In this document: positions 17,195 through 28,012 of the stretch, one piece after another | Numbering within the stretch: position 1 is the first letter of the stretch | How the letters are laid out: every line of letters begins with the position of its first letter | From: Methylobacterium sp. Leaf112 | Lineage (GTDB): Bacteria; Pseudomonadota; Alphaproteobacteria; Rhizobiales; Beijerinckiaceae | Assembly: GCF_001423295.1 (NCBI RefSeq) | Contig: NZ_LMNG01000012.1 | Location: forward strand, 62,728 to 126,727 | Direction of reading: 5' to 3' | DNA: 64,000 nucleotides | The notes under the pieces: generated by a model | Databases searched by the model: none | What the model saw: only the letters and a program-made list of their open reading frames with translations | What the model was told of the DNA's origin: nothing | Program-made: the position numbers and the translations under genes

Positions 17195-18793
17195 ATGTGG
17201 CGCGCTCTCGCCTTCCTGGCCCTCCTCGCCGTCGCCGCCTACGGCGCGACCTGGGTCGCCGACCATCCCGGCTCCGTCACCATCGTGTGGAACGGCTACG
17301 AAGTCGCCACCAGCCTCGCCATCGCGCTGATCGGCGTCCTCATCGCCGCCATCGTGGTCGGCTTCATCTGGGCCATCGTGCGCGGTCTCATCACCCTGCC
17401 GGAGGCCCTGGTGCGCGGCTCGCGCGACCGGCGCCGGGCCAAGGGCTACTCGGCCCTGTCGCGCGGCATGGTCGCGGTGGGCTCCGGCGATCCCATGGCG
17501 GCGCGGCGCCACGCCAACGATGCCGAACGACTGCTCGGTGCCGAGCCCCTCGCCCTGCTGCTGAAGGCCCAGGCCGCACAGATTTCCGGCGACCGCGAGG
17601 CCGCCGAATCGGCGTTCCAGCGCATGGTCGACGATCCCGAGACCCGGGTGCTCGGCCTACGCGGCCTCTTCGTCGAGGCCCGTCGCCGCGAGGACGACGT
17701 GTCCGCCCGTGCCTACGCGGCCGAGGCCGCGCGCCTCGCTCCGAGCGTCACCTGGGCCAACGAGGCCGTTCTGGAAGCCCAATGCGCCGACGGCGATTGG
17801 AGCGGCGCGTCGGAAACCGTCGAGCGCCGGGCCTCCCTAGGCCTCATCGAGAAGGGTCTCGCCCGCCGTCAGCGCGCCGTGCTCCTCACCGCGGCCGCGC
17901 AGGAGCGCGAAGCCGGCGAGCCGGAAGCCGCCACCGAGCGGGTACTTCGGGCGGTCAAGCTCGCCCCCGACCTCGTACCGGCGGCGGCTCTGGCCGGGCG
18001 CCTGCTCGCGCGCCGCGGCGACCTGCGGAAGGCCGCCAAGATCATCGAGGCCGCGTGGCGCGCCGGTCCGCATCCGGATCTCGCCAAGGCCTACCTGACC
18101 CTGCGCACCGGCGATTCCGTGCGCGACCGCCTCGCCCGCGCCGAGACCCTGGCCCGGCTGTCGTCGTGGCATCCCGAGGCTCGCCTCGCCATGGCCCAGG
18201 CGGCCTACGAGGCGCGCGAGTTCACCCAGGCCCGCGAAGCCCTCGCACCGCTGCTGGCCGACCGGCCCTCGGTGCGGGCCTGCCTCGCCATGGCGCGCCT
18301 GGAGGAGGCCGAACACGGCGCCGGCACGGGCCGCTCGCGCGAGTGGCTCTCCCGTGCGGCCCATGCCCCGCGCGACCCCCTGTGGATCGCCGACGGCATC
18401 GCATCGGAGCGCTGGGCCCCCGTCTCTCCCGTCACCGGCCGCCTCGACGCCTTCGTGTGGAAGACCCCGACGGAGGTTCTGGCCGGCCCGTCGGAGAGCG
18501 GGACGGACGAGGCCGAGCCGCCGGAGGGGGCGATCTTGCCCATCGAAGTCGCAAAGCCCCTGGACGCCGCGAAGCCCACGGAACCGGCCCGACCGCCGGA
18601 GTCCGCCAAGCCACCGGTGCCGGCCCAGCCGCCGGTGCCTGCTGGATTGAACGGTACGACGCCCTCCCCCGCGGCGTCCGGCATTCCCGCCGCCTCTAAC
18701 CCGATGCCGGCCGGCACGTCGACACCCGTGGTCCTTCCAATGCCCAAGGCCGTGGACAAGGCGGCCGACGGGAAGGATCGCCGCATCGTGTGA
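17195..18793 (+). CDS. hemY: HemY-type TPR membrane protein
   Basis: A 532-residue protein of the proteobacterial HemY family (not the protoporphyrinogen oxidase of the same name in Gram-positives). Two transmembrane helices lie near residues 3-22 and 40-66, separated by HPGSVTIVWNGYEV, the hallmark HemY_N motif. A cytoplasmic or periplasmic array of TPR-like helices runs from about 85 to 400. It includes WLSRAAHAPRDPLWIADG (about 386-403), the conserved 'C-terminal W.C..C' equivalent without cysteines. The last 110 residues are a Pro/Ala/Lys-rich tail. HemY is associated with late haem synthesis and membrane complexes, though its exact task is unsettled. It lies downstream of hemD and the mitofilin-like gene. 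Confidence 0.88.
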   Translation: MWRALAFLALLAVAAYGATWVADHPGSVTIVWNGYEVATSLAIALIGVLIAAIVVGFIWAIVRGLITLPEALVRGSRDRRRAKGYSALSRGMVAVGSGDPMAARRHANDAERLLGAEPLALLLKAQAAQISGDREAAESAFQRMVDDPETRVLGLRGLFVEARRREDDVSARAYAAEAARLAPSVTWANEAVLEAQCADGDWSGASETVERRASLGLIEKGLARRQRAVLLTAAAQEREAGEPEAATERVLRAVKLAPDLVPAAALAGRLLARRGDLRKAAKIIEAAWRAGPHPDLAKAYLTLRTGDSVRDRLARAETLARLSSWHPEARLAMAQAAYEAREFTQAREALAPLLADRPSVRACLAMARLEEAEHGAGTGRSREWLSRAAHAPRDPLWIADGIASERWAPVSPVTGRLDAFVWKTPTEVLAGPSESGTDEAEPPEGAILPIEVAKPLDAAKPTEPARPPESAKPPVPAQPPVPAGLNGTTPSPAASGIPAASNPMPAGTSTPVVLPMPKAVDKAADGKDRRIV

Positions 18794-18949
18794 GACGTCT
18801 CGACCGCACGGCGGATCACGGGTCGATGGACACCCTGTGATCTGCGGGGATGACGCAGGACGACACGCGCCCACCCCCGGGGGTTTAAAGGCTGATTCAC
18901 GCAAACACGCTAAGTCTCGGGACAGCGAGTTCTGCGTAATCGAAGTGCC

Positions 18950-20077
18950 ATGCACCCATCTGTCGACGATGCGCCGGACCTCTCCGGCCTGATCGAACTG
19001 TCGCGCCTCGACACCCTCGATCTGAAACCCGTGATCCTGCGCGTGCAGACGGATCTGTTCCTGTCCGCACCGTTCCGCGACCGGAAGACCCTCGAAGCGT
19101 TCGAGGCCTTGGCCGGCGGCCTTATCCCCATCGTCGACGAGGAGACCGCCGAGATCGTTGCGCGCAAGCTCGCGGCCTTCCCGGAAACGCCGCCCGGCAT
19201 CCTTGCGATCCTGGCCGCGCGCGGCGGGGCCGTCCGCGACGCCGTGATCGCGCAGGCGCCCACCCTCACCCCGACGGTGATCGAGGCTGCGCTCTCCGAC
19301 GGCACGGATCTGGGCGGCGCCATCGCGGCGCGTCCCGACATCGACCGGAGCACCGTCAACGCCCTGTCGGCCCGTGCGGTCGGCGAAGTCGACCTGGCGC
19401 TCGCGGGCAACACGCACATCGTCCTCGGGGCCGAGACCCTGGCCCGCCTCGTCGGGCGCGGACGGCGGTCGGCCGACCTCGGCCGGGCGCTCCTGGCGCG
19501 CACGGACCTCGTCCCGGCGGACCTGTCGCCCCTGTTCCTCTACGCCGACGAAGCCCGGCGCGACGCCATTGGCGAGGCGGTGGCCGCGACCGCGGCCCTG
19601 CGCCCATGCCCGCCGCCGCCGCGCGAGGCCGGCGCGATCCTGACAGGCTTCTCGGGACGCGGCGACATCGCCGGCTTCATCGGAGCGCTCGCCGAGATGC
19701 TCGGCCTGCGCCGGGATTTCCTGGCCGCGACGCCGGACCCGCACCTGCGCTACGACCTGCTCACCCTCGCCCTGCGTGCCGCGGGCCTTCACGAGGAGGA
19801 GGCCGTCTACGTCTTCCTGACCCTCAACGAGACCGTGGCCCGCTCCGTCGACCGGGTGTTCGACCTGGTGAAGCTGTTCCGCAAGGTTCAGCGCCCCGCC
19901 GCGCGCAGCCTGCTCGCCGCCATTCTCGACACCGCCCTGCCCGAGCGCGCGGGCGATGCACGGGCGCACCAGCCCTACAACGCCCCCGACGCCGCGCGCC
20001 CGCGCGTCTCGCCGGCCGCCGCCGAGCGCGCGCCCCTTCGCCCCGCCCTCCCCGGTCGCCTGCGCCAGAGTTCCTGA
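18950..20077 (+). CDS. DUF2336 domain protein
   Basis: A 375-residue protein of helical repeats. Signs of the DUF2336 family are the stepwise units such as ETAEIVARKLAAFPETPPGI (about residues 65-84), LAARGGAVRDAVIAQAPTLT and ARPDIDRSTVNALSAR, each about 35 residues. A C-terminal region carries an HxxLRYDLLTLALRAAGL-like helix (about 265-285), then a Pro/Ala/Arg-rich tail. No signal peptide is visible. No Shine-Dalgarno is evident before ATG 18950. A relative is truncated at the window start (1-426). These proteins have no proven function, and the neighbours (DUF1491, peptidoglycan-binding) do not clarify it. Confidence 0.75.
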   Translation: MHPSVDDAPDLSGLIELSRLDTLDLKPVILRVQTDLFLSAPFRDRKTLEAFEALAGGLIPIVDEETAEIVARKLAAFPETPPGILAILAARGGAVRDAVIAQAPTLTPTVIEAALSDGTDLGGAIAARPDIDRSTVNALSARAVGEVDLALAGNTHIVLGAETLARLVGRGRRSADLGRALLARTDLVPADLSPLFLYADEARRDAIGEAVAATAALRPCPPPPREAGAILTGFSGRGDIAGFIGALAEMLGLRRDFLAATPDPHLRYDLLTLALRAAGLHEEEAVYVFLTLNETVARSVDRVFDLVKLFRKVQRPAARSLLAAILDTALPERAGDARAHQPYNAPDAARPRVSPAAAERAPLRPALPGRLRQSS

Positions 20078-20102
20078 GCGTTCCTCGACGGGCGGAGCGC
20101 GC

Positions 20103-20444
20103 CTACTCGGCCAGATCGAGGAGGTGCCGGCCGGCGCGATCGTCGATCTCGACGATCCAAAGATCGTGATCGAACCGCACCTCCTTGCCGATGCGGAGCT
20201 CGACATCGGCGGGCTCGGCCTCGCGCATCAGTGCGACGAAGCGCCGATCCATGTCGCCGTCCGTATCGACGAGGGATTGGGGCGCCGGCCCGTAGAGGTC
20301 GGCGCGGCCGTCGAGGCGGTCGACCTTTACGAAGATCGCCCCCGCTTCCGCCGCGCCGCGCCGCCGCTGGACGGCGGCGATGCCCTCGATGCCGAGACGG
20401 CGCAGATGGGCCGAGACCCAGAAATCCGAACGCAGACGAGCCAT
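20103..20444 (-). CDS. DUF1491 family protein
   Basis: A 113-residue small soluble protein recognised as DUF1491 from its beginning, ARLRSDFWVSAHLRRLGIEG, and from the strand pair GAIFVKVDRLDGRADLYGPAP (about residues 36-56). The C-terminal part has DRRFVALMREAEPADVELRI and FDHDLWIVEIDDR. The fold is probably a small mixed alpha/beta domain. The function is unknown. It is widespread in Hyphomicrobiales, often next to a peptidoglycan-binding protein gene as here (34 bases away, same strand, downstream). It is convergent with the DUF2336 gene. Confidence 0.85.
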   Translation of the reverse strand: MARLRSDFWVSAHLRRLGIEGIAAVQRRRGAAEAGAIFVKVDRLDGRADLYGPAPQSLVDTDGDMDRRFVALMREAEPADVELRIGKEVRFDHDLWIVEIDDRAGRHLLDLAE

Positions 20445-20478
20445 CGCCCGGCTATAGCGGGATTTCCCGCGAAAGCGA

Positions 20479-21249
20479 TCAGCCCGGCGATGCGGCGGCG
20501 CGAGCCGCGAGTTCGCGCAGGGTGCGGCCGGCGGGCTGGCCCTTCACCGGAAGCTTGCGGTCGCGCTCGAACCGCTCGATGGCCGCCCGAGTGCCGGTGC
20601 CGAGGACGCCGTCCGCCTTGAGGGGTCCGTAGCCGAGCTTGACCAGGGCACGCTGCGCCTTCGCCACCGCCGGATCGGCCTTCGGCGTAACGGACGCCGT
20701 GGTCTCGCCCTCGCGGATGATCTCCCCGATGGTGTCGCGGGAGACCGGACGCGGCGCGGGCTGGATGAGGGCGATCCGCGCAGGTTCGGACTTCGGTGCA
20801 TCCGGCTTCGACGGCTCGGCGCTGGCGGGGTCCGCCTTGGCGGATGTCTGTGGAACCGCCGCCTTCGGAACGGCCGCCCTCGCCGCTTCGCCGGCATCGG
20901 CCCGGTTCGCCTCGATCCGGCGGGCGGGCGGCTTCTCGGCGATCGGGCGCGGCGCGGACGCGATCGGGCGCGGCGCGGGCTTGGGGAAGATCGGGGCCGG
21001 ATGACGGCCCATCTGATAACCCAGCGCATTCAAGGAGATGAATCCCGCGGCACCGACGACGACGACGAAGCCGAGAACATCGCCGGGTCGCGTCACGCAC
21101 AGGCGACCGGCCCAACGCACGACAGCGCCGAGATCGGACCGCCATCCGCCCGGCCGTGCGCTCGCGCCGGCGCGCTGACGCCGGGTGGCGGCATCGGCCC
21201 GGGGTCCGCGCGGCTGGGGCGGGACGATGATCTCGCGCTGATCGCGCAT
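20479..21249 (-). CDS. Membrane-anchored peptidoglycan-binding domain protein
   Basis: A 256-residue protein starting at ATG 21249; the frame extends further upstream without protein-like sequence. A basic cytoplasmic head is followed by one membrane helix (about residues 50-73, LGFVVVVGAAGFISLNALGYQ). A Pro/Ala/Lys-rich linker follows (about 80-180). The C-terminal PG_binding_1 domain (about 190-250) contains AQRALVKLGYGPLKADGVLG and ERFERDRKLPVKGQP. The protein thus tethers the inner membrane to the wall. It precedes DUF1491 on the same strand. No catalytic domain is present. Confidence 0.85.
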   Translation of the reverse strand: MRDQREIIVPPQPRGPRADAATRRQRAGASARPGGWRSDLGAVVRWAGRLCVTRPGDVLGFVVVVGAAGFISLNALGYQMGRHPAPIFPKPAPRPIASAPRPIAEKPPARRIEANRADAGEAARAAVPKAAVPQTSAKADPASAEPSKPDAPKSEPARIALIQPAPRPVSRDTIGEIIREGETTASVTPKADPAVAKAQRALVKLGYGPLKADGVLGTGTRAAIERFERDRKLPVKGQPAGRTLRELAARAAASPG

Positions 21250-21352
21250 GGCGGCTCCCTCAAACTGGGCCGCCCCACCCGCGCACGGGACGCGGATGGG
21301 GGGTCGGGGCAAGCGGCCGGGTCCGGCCGCTCTGGGTGACGATGGGCCGGTC

Positions 21353-23293
<1,941 letters not shown>

Positions 23294-23691
23294 GCACAGC
23301 GCGGATGGAGGCCTTACCGGCCCGTCCGACGCCCCTTGGTTCGACTTGAACTCGGGCTCGACCTGAACTCGACTGACCGAACCGTCGCAGAGCCGACTTA
23401 AGCGAGTCTTGCGAGGGGGGTGCCGCACGTCTCCACATGCTTTCCGGAAAGTAACCGCATCGTCCGAGACGGATGGCTCTCGCGGCGGCACGCCCGAAAA
23501 ATCCGGTGACGCCCGGCTCCAGATCGTATCGGCCCCACAAAGCCGACGACGCTTTCGATCTCAGACCCAATAAAACGCCGTTCACCATCGCGACGAGTCG
23601 TGTCGACCGGCTCATGTCTGCTTTACCACTCGCGTGCGTTCCTGGAGTTCACGCTGTTCGTCGCCGCCCCGTACGGACCCTGGACCGAGCC
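23294..23691. other. Intergenic control region between divergent genes
   Basis: This is 398 bases between the leftward kinase and the rightward small-protein gene. It includes a relatively AT-rich part around 23570-23590 (AATAAAACG) that may hold a promoter. Open frames on both strands look like chance products. I see no RNA gene, palindrome or repeat I can support. Part of it would become coding if the kinase starts at 23491. Confidence 0.5.
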
Positions 23692-23979
23692 ATGCTGTTC
23701 CTCATCCGTGCCGCCGTGGTGATCGGCGGCCTGTCCTACCTCGCGCTCCTGAGGGACCGCCCGGACGCCGTGCCGACCCTCCCGGCGGTGTCGCCGCAGG
23801 CGCCGGCCCACGCTCTCGCGGCCGCCTTCGACGCGATGCCGGCGGAAACGCGCGAACAACTGGTGCGCGAAGGGGTGGACGGCCTCGTCCGGCGCCTCGG
23901 CACGACCCGTCCGGCCTCCGCCGATACCTTGGCCGAGGCCGACCGGCAGCCGCCGTGGCGGGGCGTCGCGTCGCGGTAG
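23692..23979 (+). CDS. Small membrane-anchored hypothetical protein
   Basis: A 95-residue protein from ATG 23692 that I do not recognise. The first 20 residues (LFLIRAAVVIGGLSYLALL) form one hydrophobic segment, either an uncleaved anchor or a signal peptide. A Pro/Ala-rich spacer follows, then a small helical region AHALAAAFDAMPAETREQLVREGVDGLVRRL split near residues 45-75 and an Arg/Trp end. It lies 83 bases upstream of cydB on the same strand, where cydA would be expected, and could be cotranscribed with cydB. Confidence 0.6.
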   Translation: MLFLIRAAVVIGGLSYLALLRDRPDAVPTLPAVSPQAPAHALAAAFDAMPAETREQLVREGVDGLVRRLGTTRPASADTLAEADRQPPWRGVASR

Positions 23980-24062
23980 CGCCCCGGCGGGGTCCGGTTG
24001 GCATTGCGGGGATCGTGCGGCTAAACCTGCTGTCGGGAGTATGACGACGGGGGCGCGGTCGG

Positions 24063-25109
24063 ATGTTCGGATTCGGCATGGACTACGAAGGGCCGGCCTT
24101 CTGGCTGCCGCTGATCTGGTCGGGACTGCTCGCGCTCGCGGTCGCCATGTACGTGGTCATCGACGGGTTCGACCTCGGCGTAGGCATCCTCTTCACCGCC
24201 GCTCGGAAGGGGAATTGGCGCGACCGGATGATGCTCTCCGTGGCGCCGATCTGGGACGGCAACGAGACGTGGCTGGTGCTCGGCGGCGGCGGCCTGTTCG
24301 CGGTGTTCAGCGTCGCCTACGCGATCCTGCTGCCGGCCCTCTACCTGCCGTTGATCCTCATGCTCATCGCGCTGATCTTCCGGGGCGTCGCCTTCGAGTT
24401 CCGGTTCAAGGCGGAGCGTTCGCAGGCGCTGTGGGACTACGCCTTCCATTACGGCTCCCTGGTGGCGACCTTCGCGCAGGGACTGGTACTCGGTGCCTTC
24501 GTGCAGGGCTTCCTGACGGAGGGGCGCGGCTTCACCGGCGGGACCCTCGACTGGCTGACCCCGTTCAGCGTGATGACGGGGATCGGCCTCGTTTGCGGCT
24601 ACGGGCTGCTCGGGGCCACCTGGTGCGTGATGAAGACCTCGGGCGAGCTCGAGATCTGGGCGCGCCGCAAGAGCCGGCAGTTTCTTCTCGCCACCGTCGC
24701 CTGCATGGCCATCGTCAGCGCCTGGGTGCCGTTCCTCGGCCTCGACATCCAGTGGCGTTGGGTGTCCTGGCCCAACATCCTCTACGTCGCGCCCGTGCCG
24801 GTGGTGACGGCCTTGGTGGCCTGGGGCATCCACCGCGCCCTCGCGGGAGGACGACATCTCGCGCCGTTCCTCCTCGCCATCGCGCTGTTCCTGCTCGGGT
24901 TCCTCGGCCTCGCCATCAGCCTGTTCCCCTACATCGTGCCGCCACGCATGACGATCTGGCAGGCCGCCAACGCCGTCAGCGCCCTGCAATTCGCCCTCGT
25001 CGGCTATGCCGTGGTCATGCCCTTGACCCTCGCCTACACGGCCTACGCCTACTGGGTGTTTCGCGGCAAAGTCGCCGAGGACATTCAGGCGGGGGGTTAC
25101 GGACATTGA
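24063..25109 (+). CDS. cydB: Cytochrome bd-type ubiquinol oxidase subunit II
   Basis: A 348-residue polytopic membrane protein of the CydB/CioB family. It begins FWLPLIWSGLLALAVAMYVV IDGFDLG in two hydrophobic blocks, where the YVVIDGFDLGVGIL motif (about residues 29-42) is diagnostic. SVAPIWDGNETWLVLGGG (about 59-76), FEFRFK and the GYAVVMPLTLAYTAYAYWVFRGK end (about 315-338) are also typical. About eight transmembrane helices are seen. CydB pairs with haem-bearing CydA to reduce oxygen with quinol. No cydA lies in the window, so a partner must be encoded elsewhere or lost. A DUF2474 peptide follows directly. Confidence 0.93.
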   Translation: MFGFGMDYEGPAFWLPLIWSGLLALAVAMYVVIDGFDLGVGILFTAARKGNWRDRMMLSVAPIWDGNETWLVLGGGGLFAVFSVAYAILLPALYLPLILMLIALIFRGVAFEFRFKAERSQALWDYAFHYGSLVATFAQGLVLGAFVQGFLTEGRGFTGGTLDWLTPFSVMTGIGLVCGYGLLGATWCVMKTSGELEIWARRKSRQFLLATVACMAIVSAWVPFLGLDIQWRWVSWPNILYVAPVPVVTALVAWGIHRALAGGRHLAPFLLAIALFLLGFLGLAISLFPYIVPPRMTIWQAANAVSALQFALVGYAVVMPLTLAYTAYAYWVFRGKVAEDIQAGGYGH

Positions 25110-25279
25110 GGGACGCCGGACGCGGCGCCGACCCCGGCGGGAGCGGCTCGGAGGGTAACGAATCCTCGGGTGCGTCGGGGCGAAACCGGCGCATGCTGTG
25201 GTTCGTGGTGTTCTACGCGGTGAGTCTCATCTCGTTTACCGCCCTCGTCTATGCCCTGCGCTTCATCGTGCGCGGGTAG
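25106..25279 (+). CDS. DUF2474-like small subunit of cytochrome bd/cyanide-insensitive oxidase
   Basis: A short protein in frame with the only credible helix after cydB. A TTG at 25106 overlapping the cydB stop gives 57 residues; ATG 25193 gives 28. The C-terminal helix MLWFVVFYAVSLISFTALVY followed by ALRFIVRG has the pattern of DUF2474 peptides, single-helix proteins encoded directly after cydB/cioB in many proteobacteria and functionally comparable with CydX. The N-terminal half is Gly/Ser-rich and unstructured. I infer it stabilises the oxidase in the membrane. The start is the uncertain point. Confidence 0.65.
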   Translation: MRDAGRGADPGGSGSEGNESSGASGRNRRMLWFVVFYAVSLISFTALVYALRFIVRG

Positions 25280-25413
25280 GTCCGATGGATACCTGGCGAC
25301 GATCGCTTCGCGAAATGGACTTCGCTCGACACGATCGTACGCACCACTGAAACCTTCGCTTCATTCCCTCGTGCTACCCTTGGGTTGTGTGGATGCGGAC
25401 ACGGAGGTAGCGT

Positions 25414-26994
25414 GTGGTGGCTCGTCGGCGGCGCATCCTTTCGGCGATCGGCCTGCTCGTGCTTCGCTTGCCTACGCTCCGCCTGGGGCGCCTCGGGATC
25501 GCCCTCGGAATTCTCGCGCCGATCGGGATGCTTCTCGTGTCCGGGATCATGCTGCTCGACCTGCGCCGCGATGCCTGGAGCAAGGCCGAGCAGAATTCGA
25601 AGAACCTTCTCCAGGTTCTCGAACGCGACATTGCCCGCAACATCGAAATCATCGACCTGTCCCTCCAGGGCGTCATCGACAACCTGCGGGAACCCGGCGT
25701 CGCGCAGGCGACCCCGGAGATGCGGCAGCTCATCCTGTTCGACCGGGCCATCTCGGCGCGAGACATGGGCGTGATGCTCGTCCTCGACGAGCATGGCGAG
25801 AGCATCGTCGATTCCGGGGCCGTGCCGGCGCGCAAGCTCAACAATTCGGCGCGCGCCTACTTCCAGGCACACCGGGCGCGCGCCGATCTCGGCCTCGTGA
25901 TCAGCGGCCCCATCGTGTCGCAGCTTCTCGGAACCCAAGTCCTCGTCCTCAGCCGCCGCATCGACAAGCCGGACGGCTCGTTCGGCGGTGTCGTTCTGGG
26001 CTCGCTGAAGCTGACGTACTTCAGCGGGTTGTTCGAGGATATCGGTCTCGGGCGCCTCGGCACCATCGCGCTGTATCTGCGCGACGGCACACGCATCATG
26101 CGTTATCCGTTCGACGGAGACACCATCGGCAAGAGCTTCGCCGAGGTCCCGAACTTCGTTCGCTTCGTCCGCGAAGGACGCGGCAGCTTCGTCAGCCGCA
26201 CGTTCAGCGACGGGTTCGAACGGCATTACAGCTTCACGGGCATCGGCGATCATCCGATGCTCCTCAACGTCGCCCTGTCCCGCGACGAGGTCGAGGCCGA
26301 GTGGCGCGAGCACGCCCTCGTCCTCGGCCTCATCGTCCTCGTGCTGTGCGGCCTCACCGCCAGCCTCTCGCTGCTGTTCGGACGCGAGTTGCGCCGCCGC
26401 TCGGAGGCGCAGGCGGAGCTGGCCCGGCTGTCGCAGACGGATGCCCTCACGGGCCTGTCGAACCGGCGGCGCTTCGAGACGATGTTCGATCGCGCGTGGC
26501 GGAGTGCCGGGCACACCGGCGAACCGCTGTCCCTGCTCGTGGTCGATGCCGACCATTTCAAGCGCTACAACGACCGCTACGGCCATGCGGTCGGCGACGA
26601 GGTGCTGATCGGGCTGGCGCGCTGCCTCGCAGCCAGCGTTCACCGTCCCGAGGATCTCGTCTTTCGTGTCGGCGGGGAGGAGTTCGTCCTGCTCCTGCCG
26701 GAAACGGACTCGGCGGGTGCCCTACGGATCGCCGATCGCATCCACGCGGAGATGGCGACGCTGACGGTGGAGGCGGCGTCCCTGGGCGCGGGTTCGGTCA
26801 CCGTGAGCATCGGCGCCGCGACCGTCGTGCCGACCCCCGGCGTCGGCAGCGCGACGGCCGATCTCTACAAACGCGCCGATATCGCGCTCTACGAGGCCAA
26901 GGCCGCCGGCCGCAACCAGACCCGCTGTGCTGCGCCTGACACGACGAGCCGGGCGCGTCGTTCGAGCCCGCTCCGGGTGGTCGGCGCGCCCTGA
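25414..26994 (+). CDS. Membrane Cache-GGDEF diguanylate cyclase
   Basis: A 526-residue c-di-GMP synthase. The start is GTG 25414, with ACGGAGG six bases upstream. TM1 is about residues 25-48. A periplasmic double-Cache-type sensor (about 50-295) includes DRAISARDMGVMLVLDEHGE and SRRIDKPDGSFGGVV. TM2 is about 300-322. The GGDEF domain (about 345-500) has TDALTGLSNRRRFE, DADHFKRYNDRYGHAVGD and the active-site loop GGEEF (420-424). The product-inhibition I-site RPED (411-414) is five residues upstream. So an active, feedback-regulated cyclase is expected. There is no EAL domain. The gene ends 31 bases from the convergent dgcA gene. Confidence 0.92.
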   Translation: MVARRRRILSAIGLLVLRLPTLRLGRLGIALGILAPIGMLLVSGIMLLDLRRDAWSKAEQNSKNLLQVLERDIARNIEIIDLSLQGVIDNLREPGVAQATPEMRQLILFDRAISARDMGVMLVLDEHGESIVDSGAVPARKLNNSARAYFQAHRARADLGLVISGPIVSQLLGTQVLVLSRRIDKPDGSFGGVVLGSLKLTYFSGLFEDIGLGRLGTIALYLRDGTRIMRYPFDGDTIGKSFAEVPNFVRFVREGRGSFVSRTFSDGFERHYSFTGIGDHPMLLNVALSRDEVEAEWREHALVLGLIVLVLCGLTASLSLLFGRELRRRSEAQAELARLSQTDALTGLSNRRRFETMFDRAWRSAGHTGEPLSLLVVDADHFKRYNDRYGHAVGDEVLIGLARCLAASVHRPEDLVFRVGGEEFVLLLPETDSAGALRIADRIHAEMATLTVEAASLGAGSVTVSIGAATVVPTPGVGSATADLYKRADIALYEAKAAGRNQTRCAAPDTTSRARRSSPLRVVGAP

Positions 26995-27025
26995 GGAGAC
27001 CGGCGTGCGGGCAACGGCACCGAAC

Positions 27026-28012
27026 CTACCCCCACAACTCCGGCGTCGGCGGGTGGATCAGGCTGCCGTCGAACACCAGGGCGGGGTCTCGGTCCCGGGC
27101 CAGAAGCAGCGGACCGTCGAGATCGACGAAATCGGCGTGGTGCGCCAGCAGCATGGCGGGCGCCATGGCGAGCGATGTTCCGACCATGCAGCCGATCATC
27201 AGGGAGAAGCCGCGGGCACGGGCCTCGTGGGCCAGCATCACCGCCTCGGTGAGGCCGCCGGCCTTGTCGAGCTTGATGTTGATGGCGTCGTAGCGGGTCG
27301 CCAGGGCGTCGAGGCCGGCGCGGTCGTGCAGGCTCTCGTCGGCGCAGATCGGGATCGGCCGCGGGATGGTGGCCAGGATCTCGTCCTCGCCCGCCGGCAG
27401 GGGCTGCTCGATGAGTTCGACTTGCGCCGCGACGCAAGCGGCGAGGTTCGCTTCCAGGGTCTCGGGCCGCCATGCCTCGTTGGCATCGACCACGAGGCGC
27501 GATCGGGGCGCCCCGCGGCGCACGGCGGCGATCCGGTCCGGGTCGCCCTCCCCCCCGAGCTTCACCTTGAGGAGCGGACGGGCGGTGGCCGCGCGGGCGG
27601 CGGCCTCCATGCTCTTCGGATCGCCGAGGCTGAGGGTGTAGGCGGTGGTGGCGACCTCGGGGGCACTGAGACCGGCGATCTCCCAGGCCGGGCGGCCGAG
27701 CTGCTTCGCCTCCAGGTCGAACAGGGCGCAATCGAGGGCGTTGCGGGCCGCGCCCGGCTTCATTGCGGTGAGCAGATCCGTCCGCGACGCCCCGGCCGCG
27801 ATGGCATCGGCCTGCGCCAGGATGAGGTCACGCACGCTCTCCACGGTCTCGCCGTAGCGGGCGTACGGCACGCACTCGCCGCGTCCGACACGCCCCTCCG
27901 TATCCGTGATGGTGGCAAGGACCACGACGGCCTCCGTGCGGCTGCCGCGCGCGATGGTGAACGCCCCCGCGATGGGGAAGCGCTCGACGGCTGCGGTCAA
28001 GACCCGGCTCAT
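27026..28012 (-). CDS. dgcA: Dipeptide epimerase-like enzyme DgcA (N-acetyl-D-glutamate racemase candidate)
   Basis: A 328-residue enolase-superfamily enzyme, mandelate racemase/muconate lactonising subgroup. The first catalytic Lys is in LLKVKLGGEG (about residues 148-157). Metal ligands lie in VVDANEAW (about 175-182), LIEQPLP and ICADESLH (about 228-235). The second catalytic Lys is in INIKLDKAGGLTEA (about 248-261). Members are L-Ala-D/L-Glu epimerases. When paired with a DUF1611 gene, as here (start overlaps the dgcN stop by ATGA), the enzyme is called DgcA, which racemises N-acetyl-D-glutamate. The pairing makes DgcA the best call. Confidence 0.78.
   Translation of the reverse strand: MSRVLTAAVERFPIAGAFTIARGSRTEAVVVLATITDTEGRVGRGECVPYARYGETVESVRDLILAQADAIAAGASRTDLLTAMKPGAARNALDCALFDLEAKQLGRPAWEIAGLSAPEVATTAYTLSLGDPKSMEAAARAATARPLLKVKLGGEGDPDRIAAVRRGAPRSRLVVDANEAWRPETLEANLAACVAAQVELIEQPLPAGEDEILATIPRPIPICADESLHDRAGLDALATRYDAINIKLDKAGGLTEAVMLAHEARARGFSLMIGCMVGTSLAMAPAMLLAHHADFVDLDGPLLLARDRDPALVFDGSLIHPPTPELWG

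Noticed and set aside
18814..18842. Hairpin GATCACGGG/CCCTGTGATC after hemY as terminator
   Set aside because: The stem has a bulge and no U-run. It is too weak to list as a terminator.
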